DNA of 5,137 nucleotides from Planctomycetota bacterium. GTDB lineage: Bacteria; Planctomycetota; Planctomycetia; Pirellulales; Pirellulaceae. Of this stretch, positions 1 to 5,137 are shown one piece after another; the stretch's first letter is position 1; every line of letters starts with the position of its first letter. The notes below the pieces were generated by a model. It saw nothing but the letters and a program-made list of their open reading frames with translations. It ran no database searches and was not told where the DNA came from. The position numbers and the translations under genes were made by a program. The DNA lies in contig JAHWKS010000494.1 in the NCBI GenBank assembly GCA_019347795.1, forward strand, positions 1 through 5,137. The letters are read 5' to 3'.

Positions 1-1
1 C

Positions 2-1159
2 TACAGCCGGCACCTGGACGGCCGGTCGCCCGGGGCCCCGCCGCACACGCTCTACGATTACTTCCCGCAGGACTATTTGCTGTTCGTTGATGAATCGCAC
101 GTCACCATACCGCAGGTGCGGGCGATGTGGCACGGCGACCGCAACCGCAAGGCGACGCTGGTCGAGCACGGCTTCCGCCTCCCCAGCGCCTTGGATAATC
201 GCCCCCTGACGTTCGAGGAGTGGGAGCAGAAGTTCCCGCAGGCGATTTACGTCTCCGCCACCCCCAGCGACTACGAGTTCGAGAAGACCGGCGGCGAGGT
301 GGTCGAGCAGCTCGTCCGCCCGACCGGCCTCTTGGACCCGGTGCTGGAGATCATTCCCGCTCGCGGCCAGGTGCCGCACCTCTTGGAGCAAGTCAAAGAG
401 CGGGCCGCCGCCGGTGAACGGGTGCTGGTCACCACGCTCACGAAGCGGCTGGCTGAGGATCTTGCCGCGTGGATGGCGGAGAAGGGGGTCGCCTGCAAGT
501 GGCTGCACAGCGAATTGGACGCCTTCGAGCGGGTCGAGCTACTTCGCGATCTGCGGGAAGGCCGCTTCGATTGCCTGGTAGGCGTGAACCTGCTGCGGGA
601 AGGGCTGGACTTGCCGGAGGTGTCGATGGTCGCCATCCTCGACGCCGACAAGGAAGGTTTTCTTCGCAGCGAGACGTCGCTCATCCAAACCATCGGCCGC
701 GCGGCCCGCAACGTGAATGCGAAGGTGATCCTCTACGCCGACCGGGTGACCGACTCGATGCGGGCGGCGATCGACGAAACCCGCCGCCGCCGCGCCCTGC
801 AGGAGGAGTACAACGCGACGCACGGCATCACGCCCGAGTCGATCAAGAAAAACATCCGCCGCGGCATCGAGGCCGAAGCCGCCGCCCACAAGGCCGCCAA
901 CGCCGCAGTCGGTCGCGACAGCGACTCGATCTACATCACCGAAGAATACATCCAGGAGCTCGAGTCCGAAATGCTCGCCGCCGCCGAGAACCTCGAGTTC
1001 GAACGCGCCGGCGTCATCCGCGACCGCATCATCGAGCTAAAAAAACAAATCGGCAAAGAAGTCACCGAAACCGAACTCAAAGCCGCCACCCAGCAAAGGA
1101 CGAACAAACGCAAAGCCAAAACCCGCCATGCCGGCAAGGTGCCGCGGCCGAAGAAGTAG
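2..1159 (+). CDS. uvrB: UvrB, excinuclease ABC subunit B (5' end outside window)
   Basis: This is the C-terminal 385 residues of UvrB, the helicase-like damage-verification subunit that takes DNA from UvrA and recruits UvrC in nucleotide excision repair. The reading frame is open from base 2, so the gene starts upstream of the window; the TTG at 77 is an internal codon. In the visible part, superfamily 2 helicase motifs appear in order: DESH (89-100), VSATP (251-265), [15 protein letters not shown] (from 578) and QTIGRAARN (686-712). The UVR motif that contacts UvrC ([13 protein letters not shown] to ELKK) covers about 935-1045. A basic, Lys/Arg-rich tail of about 35 residues ends in KVPRPKK. 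The body matches E. coli UvrB closely from memory. The stop codon TAG (1157-1159) overlaps the ribosome binding site of the next small ORF, which suggests cotranscription. A segment of this gene (858-998) is repeated, in broken form, downstream of the TIR gene. Confidence 0.97.
   Translation, partial: YSRHLDGRSPGAPPHTLYDYFPQDYLLFVDESHVTIPQVRAMWHGDRNRKATLVEHGFRLPSALDNRPLTFEEWEQKFPQAIYVSATPSDYEFEKTGGEVVEQLVRPTGLLDPVLEIIPARGQVPHLLEQVKERAAAGERVLVTTLTKRLAEDLAAWMAEKGVACKWLHSELDAFERVELLRDLREGRFDCLVGVNLLREGLDLPEVSMVAILDADKEGFLRSETSLIQTIGRAARNVNAKVILYADRVTDSMRAAIDETRRRRALQEEYNATHGITPESIKKNIRRGIEAEAAAHKAANAAVGRDSDSIYITEEYIQELESEMLAAAENLEFERAGVIRDRIIELKKQIGKEVTETELKAATQQRTNKRKAKTRHAGKVPRPKK
858..998 (+). 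repeat. Direct repeat copy A (inside uvrB, linker and start of UVR motif)
   Basis: This stretch of the intact uvrB gene is repeated in the same orientation at 1937-2075. Aligned by hand, the copies differ at five substitutions (874/1953, 913/1992, 945/2024, 949/2028, 961/2040) and by a 2-base deletion in the downstream copy within the GCC run after 976. That is 134 of 139 aligned positions identical. Similarity fades after 998/2075. It codes for the segment from [12 protein letters not shown] through the first half of the UVR motif. Confidence 0.93.
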
Positions 1160-1162
1160 GAG
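1158..1162 (+). promoter_or_regulatory. Shine-Dalgarno site for the small ORF at 1172
   Basis: AGGAG at 1158-1162 overlaps the last two bases of the uvrB stop codon and lies 9 bases before ATG 1172. It is the strongest start signal in this gap. It favours ATG 1172 over the GTG at 1215, which has no recognisable Shine-Dalgarno sequence, as the original start of the small gene. Confidence 0.55.
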
Positions 1163-1171
1163 CCATCCTCG

Positions 1172-1319
1172 ATGGGGAAGAAGACTCCGAAGGGCGGCAA
1201 AGGTCCTCTACCACGTGACCGTTGATTCGATCCCCGGAACGATCAAATCGAAAAAGGCGTTCCATTTGTATGAATTCGATCAATACCTGAAGGAGCTCTC
1301 GAAGAGGATTGGAAAATGA
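1172..1319 (+). CDS. Small basic hypothetical protein, apparently frameshifted
   Basis: I do not recognise this protein. ATG 1172 has a good ribosome binding site (AGGAG, 9-base spacing), but its own frame gives only 17 residues (MGKKTPKGGKGPLPRDR, stop at 1223-1225). The frame one base further on is open without a start of its own and reads KVLYHVTVDSIPGTIKSKKA, then FHLYEFDQYLKELSKRIGK, to TGA 1317-1319. Removing one A from the AAA at 1199-1201 joins the two parts into a 48-residue lysine-rich protein. Its stop overlaps the TIR start codon (ATGA, 1316-1319), a usual sign of translational coupling. As the sequence stands, the downstream frame could only start at GTG 1215 (34 residues) or at ATG 1128 inside uvrB. 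The intact-looking ends suggest a real small gene with a one-base indel or sequencing error. A chance ORF remains possible. Confidence 0.42.
1302..1308 (+). promoter_or_regulatory. Shine-Dalgarno site for the TIR gene
   Basis: AAGAGGA at 1302-1308 sits 7 bases before ATG 1316 and is purine-rich with an AGGA core. It supports 1316 as the TIR start and allows translation both by coupling from the preceding small ORF and by direct initiation. Confidence 0.55.
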
Positions 1320-1930
1320 TAGCTAAAGAAAAAGATTATGACGTCTACATTTCGCATTCTCCCCTGGACGCGGACGTGGCGAACACGATCGCCGTCGGGC
1401 TGCGCGAAGCCGGGTTGGAAGCGTATCACGGGGGGGCTCTCGAGCCGACCGCAGACTTGAGCGACGCGATCTGGCAGGCCATGGCGGAGTGTCGAGCAGT
1501 GATTGTCGTCGTCTCGCCCAAATCGCCGCCGCACGCGAGGGGCCTGGTGGAGATCGGCGCGGCGGCAGCCTGGAATAAACCGATCTTCGTGATCATCAAC
1601 GGTCCCTCGTCCACCAAGTTGCCGACGCCTCTCGATGATTATCCGGCATTCCCGTTAAGTCGTCTTGCCGACGTCATCAAAGAGATTCTCGCCAGCTTTG
1701 AACCGCTGAGCAAGGACGAGCACCACACGCTGGACTCCATCTATGGCGACTTAAACGTTCCCGCCGACAGCCTCCTTCAGTCCCCCAAGGCATTGCGGGA
1801 TCTAACCGTGCGATTTAATCGCCAGACGCGGAAGCACCTTTCGGGCGAGCGCCTTTTGTCCGAAGTCTTGCGATTGCGCAAGAAGGGCCAGCTCCCCCGC
1901 TTGCGAAGCCCCAAGCCCGTTCTGGAATGA
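1316..1930 (+). CDS. TIR-domain protein with unidentified C-terminal helical domain
   Basis: This is a 204-residue cytoplasmic protein with no signal peptide or membrane segment. Residues 7-96 read as a TIR domain (TIR_2-like). Strand A is DYDVYISHS (7-15), followed by helix A and a BB-loop region around YHGGALEPTADLSDAIWQAM (37-56). Then come the strand VIVVVSPKS (62-70) and the helix GLVEIGAAAAWNKPIFVII (76-94). Glu79 lies where NAD-cleaving TIR domains carry their catalytic glutamate, so NADase activity is plausible but inferred. Residues 105-204 are mainly helical and charged; the part LDSIYGDLNVPADSLL to LRLRKKGQLPRLR looks like a compact helical, possibly winged-helix, module that I cannot name. 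The start is supported by AAGAGGA 7 bases upstream and by the ATGA overlap with the previous ORF. Codon use is less GC-rich at third positions than in the kinase gene, hinting at acquisition. Bacterial TIR proteins often act in antiphage defence or NAD metabolism; no partner gene is visible. Confidence 0.87.
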   Translation: MIAKEKDYDVYISHSPLDADVANTIAVGLREAGLEAYHGGALEPTADLSDAIWQAMAECRAVIVVVSPKSPPHARGLVEIGAAAAWNKPIFVIINGPSSTKLPTPLDDYPAFPLSRLADVIKEILASFEPLSKDEHHTLDSIYGDLNVPADSLLQSPKALRDLTVRFNRQTRKHLSGERLLSEVLRLRKKGQLPRLRSPKPVLE

Positions 1931-1936
1931 GCAACT

Positions 1937-2075
1937 GCCGCGGCATCGAGGCGGAAGCCGCCGCCCACAAGGCCGCCAACGCCGCAGTCGGCCGCGACAG
2001 CGACTCGATCTACATCACCGAAGGATAAATCCAGGAGCTGGAGTCCGAAATGCTCCGCCGCCGAGAACCTCGAGT
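1937..2075 (+). pseudogene. uvrB: uvrB fragment, direct repeat copy B (broken)
   Basis: This is a same-strand duplicate of uvrB 858-998, beginning 6 bases after the TIR stop codon. It keeps the uvrB reading for about 30 codons ([20 protein letters not shown], then SDSIYITE). Glu then becomes Gly (2024), Tyr becomes a TAA stop (2026-2028), and a 2-base deletion shifts the frame after 2055. It cannot encode a functional UVR motif. Three of the five substitutions are synonymous third-position changes (1953, 1992, 2040), which hints that the copy may come from a different uvrB allele that was once under selection. An ATG at 1927-1929, overlapping the TIR stop, is in frame with it, so a 33-residue peptide (1927-2028) could be made by coupled translation. 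I regard this as a by-product of the junction. Confidence 0.9.
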
Positions 2076-2218
2076 ACAACCATGACGAGAATCGTCTGAA
2101 CTTCTTTGACCACTCGCCGTTGCCGTTGGCCATGAGCCGGCGTGTGGCTTGTTGGCGAGTCGTTTTCCGGTAGACTGGTTTGCTCTGACCTTTGGCATGA
2201 TGGCTCCCGGGGGGCGAC

Positions 2219-2234
2219 GGGTATCGCGATACCC
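2219..2234. repeat. 16-bp perfect palindrome built from GGTATCG heptamers
   Basis: GGGTATCGCGATACCC is a perfect palindrome centred between 2226 and 2227. Its half-site GGTATCG recurs at 2305-2311 and 2317-2323 on the plus strand, and its complement CGATACC at 2268-2274. All five heptamers therefore fall within 104 bases. The arrangement could be a protein binding cluster or the remains of a small interspersed repeat; the sequence alone does not decide. Confidence 0.6.
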
Positions 2235-2367
2235 CGCTTCGCCGATTCAGCTGTCGCGTTCGCACCGCGATACCGAATTGTCCGTTGTTCTACTTGGCGT
2301 GGCAGGTATCGCAATGGGTATCGTCGCCGTGCACCGCGTCGCGTAGGGAGTGCATACGCTATTTTGC

Positions 2368-2389
2368 CTGGTAAGTTACCAGAGTTTTT
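2368..2389 (+). terminator. Short dyad followed by T-run, possible terminator
   Basis: CTGGTAAGTTACCAG (2368-2382) is a perfect inverted repeat that can form a CTGGT/ACCAG stem with an AAGTT loop. It is followed by AG and five T residues (2385-2389). It could end transcription arriving from the uvrB-TIR side just before the tRNA. The stem is short and only moderately GC-rich, so a weak terminator, an operator or part of the tRNA promoter region are all possible. Confidence 0.3.
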
Positions 2390-2397
2390 GTAGCTTT

Positions 2398-2470
<73 letters not shown>

Positions 2471-2544
2471 TCTTTTTGTTCGTGCCCCGTGGTGGGCGCC
2501 TGCGAGTGCGGTCATCGGCGGGATTTCGTAAGACCGCCCGCGCA

Positions 2545-3044
2545 TCAGGGATTCGCGCGGGGGAGCGATCGCATCATCCAGACGAACGGAAACCGCTGAG
2601 AAGTTATTGAACGCTGAGAAGTATTGAACGCCGCTTCCTGCTCGGGGGACGCTCGGTTGAATCCCGCCGACTTGTAGCACCGCACCGCGGCCCGGTTCTT
2701 CGGAAACACTCGCACCAGGTCTGCCCGTCTCCGCGTTCACTAGCAACCGAGGCCAGACGTTCAATCAGCAACTGTCCAAACCCTCTCCCGCGGCACAGCG
2801 GCAATACCACGAGCCTTCCCAGCTCCGCCGATCGTTCCGCATCATCAAGCCAGACCTCGCAATAGGCGATGAGTTCCTTCTCTGCCACGAGAACATAAGG
2901 CTGGTTGCTGGATCGGAATGCCACTCGTCGAAAATCGAGGTATTGCTGGGGGCCAGCCCCCCGATCCAATCGCTCCCGCGGTCTGGGAGTGTTAGAATGG
3001 CTGTGGTGTAAGTGTCTCCTTGTTTCTCTGTGTGGTGAATCCAT
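2545..3044 (-). pseudogene. GNAT-family N-acetyltransferase, frameshifted
   Basis: On the minus strand, one frame reads QQYLDFRRVAFRSSNQPYVL and continues to the GNAT acetyl-CoA binding motif ELGRLVVLPLCRGRGFGQLL; RGRGFG fits the [QR]-x-x-G-x-[GA] loop. After ERG the frame loses family character and runs to a stop at 2604. The expected C-terminal half continues in another frame: ADLVRVFPKNRAAVRCYKSAGF, matching the usual N-x-x-A-x-x-x-Y-x-x-x-GF region, ending at the stop at 2545-2547. The switch lies between about 2719 and 2736, and a single indel explains it. The N-terminus is unclear. ATG 3042-3044 opens the first frame, but a better join to DWIGGLAP in a third frame near the G/C runs at 2948-2962 suggests a second indel. 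Near the C-terminus a 17/18-base tandem repeat adds residues. The substrate is unknown. Sequencing error is an alternative to decay. Confidence 0.72.
2594..2628. repeat. Tandem duplication of 18 and 17 bases in the GNAT 3' end
   Basis: CGCTGAGAAGTTATTGAA (2594-2611) is followed at once by CGCTGAGAAGTATTGAA (2612-2628), which lacks one T. It lies in the C-terminal coding part of the broken acetyltransferase. The one-base length difference means the duplication itself changes the reading frame relative to an unduplicated gene. Confidence 0.85.
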
Positions 3045-5137
3045 GGGCGCGGGATCCTCCCGCTCGGGCGCGTTGTTGGCCGTGGTAGGGGGCGAGCGCG
3101 AGACGTTGGCCGAGTTTCTGGAAACCCTACGGCAAGGCGCGGGGGTGGATGCCGCAACGTTTCTCTCTGACGAGCAGCGTCGTCAGGCGTCCCCCGAGTT
3201 GCTGGCCGCGATGGCGTGCGCGGAGATCGAGCATCGCGCCCGGGAGGCCGCGTCGTCCAATGACCCCGAGGCGACGGTTGCTTTCGGCGGCGCCGCGCGA
3301 TCGGTGTCGCAATGGCTGACGGTGTTTCCCAAGCTGGCCAAGAAGCCCGAGTGCGTGGTGGAGGTGGTCGCGGCCGACTTCCTCGCGCGGCGGCAGTCGG
3401 GCGCCGCGGCCGATCCGCGGGATTACATCGAGCAGTTCCCGGAGCTGGCCGAGTCGATCTCGACGCGCCTCTCGCAACTCGATCCGCAGGCGACGCTGCC
3501 GGCGCAGCAGCCGGCGCCAGATGCGGAAGCCGCCCCGGACACGCTATCGGTCGCCCGCAGCGTCGATCTTTCCACCAAGCCGCCGGAAGGCTCCAGCTTC
3601 GGACGCCGCGTCCGCACGGCGCAACTGGCGCCGCATGCGGAGTTCGGCGATTACATCCTGGAGCAGGAGATCGCCCGCGGCGGGATGGGCGTGGTTTACA
3701 AGGCGGTGCAGCGACGGCTGAACCGCACGGTGGCGGTGAAGATGATCCTCTCGGGAAACCTCGCCTCGGAGCAGGAGGTGCGGCGGTTCTACACCGAGGC
3801 GGAAGCGGCCGCCCACCTCGATCACCCGGGCATCGTCCCCATCTATGAAGTGAACGAGGTCGAGGGGCAGCACTTCTTCTCGATGGGCTACGTGGACGGC
3901 GAAAGCCTCCAGCAGCGTCTCAAGAGCGGACCGCTCCCGCCGCGGGAGGCGGCCGAGATCGTCTGCCACGTGGCCGAGGCGATCGCGTACGCCCACACCC
4001 AGGGCGTGGTGCATCGCGATCTCAAGCCGTCGAACATCCTGCTCACCCGCGAAGGCCGGCCCCGCGTGACCGACTTCGGCCTCGCGAAAACGGTCGAAGG
4101 AGACAGCGGCCTCACGGCCAGCGGCCAGATCCTCGGCACGCCGGGCTACATGCCGCCGGAGCAGGCGATGGGGGACATTCACCAGATTGGGCCGCACTCG
4201 GATGTGTACTCGCTGGGGGCCGTGCTGTATTGCCTGTTGACGGGCCGCCCGCCGTTTCAGGCGGCCACGGCAGTCGAGACATTGCACCAGGTAATCGAGC
4301 GCGAGCCGGCCCGGCCGCGGCTCTTGAACCCAGCCGTCGATCTTGACTTGGAGACGATCTGCCTCAAGTGCCTGGAGAAGCAAACGAGCCACCGCATCGA
4401 GTCGGCGGGCGAGCTGGCGGCCGAGTTGAATCGCTATCTGCAAGGCGAGCCGATCCGCTCGCGGCGCGTCGGCTACGTGGCGCGGGCCCGGCGCTGGCTT
4501 CGGCGAAACCGCACCACCGCGGCGCTCGTGGGGTTGGCGCCGGTGGTGATCGTCGCGGTGGCGGCGGCGGTTGTGTTCGCCCGCTGGGCGTCCGAGTCGC
4601 GGGAGTTGTCGCAAGCGCGGAGCGCCTTCGAGGCCGGACTCGATCAGGTCGAGCTGACGCGGACCTACCTCGATGAGATGAAGACGCTCATCGCCCGCAT
4701 TGAAGAGCGCGACCCCGCGGAAGCCGCGAAATTTCAAGGCCGCCTCAAGGACGCCTGGACGGCGGAAACCGAAGGGGCCATTCGCCGGCCGTACCTGACC
4801 GACGAGCACGTCGAGCAGATCGAAACCGCGCTGGCGCTGTTGGAGCAGGAAGGCTCGGACCACGCCTCGCGGTTGCGGGCGTTGCTCGATCAGCGGCGGA
4901 CGGCGTGGCAGGAAGCCTTCCAGCTCCAGGCGCCGTTTTCGAATTTATCGGCGGTGTTCGCGCCCGACAAAGCGGCCCTCCAAGGCGGCAAGTTGTATCC
5001 GGCGCCGCAACAGCAAGCGGCGTCCAGCAATGGCTCTCAGAAGCAAGTCGCGCCGACGCCGGTTGTTCCCACGCAAGTCGCGGCCGGGCCGCGGGTGCTG
5101 CTGCGGGCCGAATTCGACGCGGGGTGGGAGCAGGGGC
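3043..5137 (+). CDS. Membrane-anchored Ser/Thr protein kinase, planctomycete type (3' end outside window)
   Basis: The frame is open from ATG 3043 to the window end (698 codons), so the stop lies beyond. Residues 1-200 are a soluble leader with FLARRQ...DPRDYIEQFPELAE near 111-135, a segment common before planctomycete kinase domains, then a Pro/Ala-rich linker. The Hanks-type kinase domain (about 202-463) has a glycine loop ARGGMGVVY (211-219), VAVK with Lys233, a helix C glutamate probably at Glu252, HRDLKPSN (324-331; Asp326, Asn331), DFG (344-346) and GTPGYMPPEQ (365-374, PPE in place of APE). All catalytic residues are present, so it should be active. The juxtamembrane RRWLRRNR is followed by one hydrophobic helix (about 493-514). 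Beyond that, helical charged and then Gln/Pro-rich sequence should lie outside the cytoplasm. GGTGA 4 bases before the ATG is a weak ribosome site; the frame is open upstream, so the start is not certain. Ligand and substrates are unknown. Confidence 0.93.
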   Translation, partial: MGAGSSRSGALLAVVGGERETLAEFLETLRQGAGVDAATFLSDEQRRQASPELLAAMACAEIEHRAREAASSNDPEATVAFGGAARSVSQWLTVFPKLAKKPECVVEVVAADFLARRQSGAAADPRDYIEQFPELAESISTRLSQLDPQATLPAQQPAPDAEAAPDTLSVARSVDLSTKPPEGSSFGRRVRTAQLAPHAEFGDYILEQEIARGGMGVVYKAVQRRLNRTVAVKMILSGNLASEQEVRRFYTEAEAAAHLDHPGIVPIYEVNEVEGQHFFSMGYVDGESLQQRLKSGPLPPREAAEIVCHVAEAIAYAHTQGVVHRDLKPSNILLTREGRPRVTDFGLAKTVEGDSGLTASGQILGTPGYMPPEQAMGDIHQIGPHSDVYSLGAVLYCLLTGRPPFQAATAVETLHQVIEREPARPRLLNPAVDLDLETICLKCLEKQTSHRIESAGELAAELNRYLQGEPIRSRRVGYVARARRWLRRNRTTAALVGLAPVVIVAVAAAVVFARWASESRELSQARSAFEAGLDQVELTRTYLDEMKTLIARIEERDPAEAAKFQGRLKDAWTAETEGAIRRPYLTDEHVEQIETALALLEQEGSDHASRLRALLDQRRTAWQEAFQLQAPFSNLSAVFAPDKAALQGGKLYPAPQQQAASSNGSQKQVAPTPVVPTQVAAGPRVLLRAEFDAGWEQG

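Larger units (their letters stand above)
2076..2397. other. Non-coding stretch between uvrB remnant and tRNA-Lys
   Basis: I see no convincing gene in these roughly 320 bases. The open frames crossing them have arginine- and serine-rich compositions typical of shadow reading in GC-rich DNA and lack known motifs or ribosome binding sites. What can be seen is a cluster of five GGTATCG/CGATACC heptamers between 2220 and 2323, a 15-base dyad with a T-run just before the tRNA, and a 21-codon minus-strand ORF (2290-2355) that happens to contain a CDTCH haem-binding-type motif. Confidence 0.6.

Noticed and set aside
271..711. Long minus-strand open frame opposite uvrB
   Set aside because: Ser/Arg-rich shadow of a clearly conserved helicase gene in GC-rich DNA, with no motifs and no ribosome site. 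The other frames at 220-417, 469-1218 and 539-889 were rejected for the same reason.
1777..2265. 162-codon minus-strand frame across the TIR end, uvrB remnant and intergenic stretch
   Set aside because: It crosses unrelated segments, including an antisense uvrB repeat, so its length reflects base composition. No family resemblance was seen.
2142..2393. 83- and 65-codon plus-strand frames before the tRNA
   Set aside because: Composition is repeat-driven (RYR, IAIP from the heptamers), with no ribosome binding site and no recognisable domain.
2970..2998. Promoter for the kinase with TAGAAT (2993-2998) as -10
   Set aside because: There is no matching -35 element at the expected spacing (CGCTCC there), so a single -10-like hexamer is not enough to annotate.
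3544..4863. 439-codon minus-strand frame opposite the kinase
   Set aside because: The plus strand carries every kinase motif in order, so this Arg/Leu/His-rich frame is an antisense shadow.

Overview
The window is high-GC bacterial chromosomal DNA that most resembles a planctomycete. The best evidence is the gene at the right edge: a soluble N-terminal leader with an FLARRQ...DYIEQFPELA motif, a Hanks-type Ser/Thr kinase domain with GTPGYMPPEQ, an RRNR juxtamembrane segment, one membrane helix and a long extracytoplasmic tail. That layout is typical of planctomycete kinases. The affiliation is inferred from architecture only, because no rRNA or other phylogenetic marker lies in the window apart from a uvrB fragment.

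Left part (2-1930): the 3' part of uvrB (nucleotide excision repair) is followed on the same strand by a tight cluster. A short basic ORF (from ATG 1172) has a good Shine-Dalgarno site overlapping the uvrB stop, but it appears frameshifted near 1199-1201. It then overlaps, by an ATGA junction, a 204-aa TIR-domain protein that keeps the likely catalytic glutamate and has an unidentified C-terminal helical domain.

Immediately after the TIR gene (1937-2075) is a second, broken copy of part of uvrB. It is about 96% identical to 858-998 by hand count and carries a nonsense codon and a 2-base deletion. The small ORF and TIR gene therefore sit between direct repeats made of uvrB sequence. This suggests either a truncated tandem duplication or insertion of a small cassette that brought its own uvrB 3' end and pushed the old one downstream.

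Middle part (2076-3042): about 320 bases with no convincing gene follow, holding five copies of the heptamer GGTATCG or its complement, two of which form a 16-bp palindrome. Next come a short dyad with a T-run, an intact tRNA-Lys(UUU) gene, and a minus-strand GNAT acetyltransferase gene broken by at least one frameshift.

Right part (3043-end): the membrane-anchored Ser/Thr kinase runs off the window.

Functionally, only uvrB-small ORF-TIR looks like a transcriptional unit. The repeat remnant, tRNA and decayed GNAT gene mark the centre of the window as a place of past rearrangement. The TIR gene is the most likely accessory or immune-type gene here, but no partner gene that would define a named system is visible.
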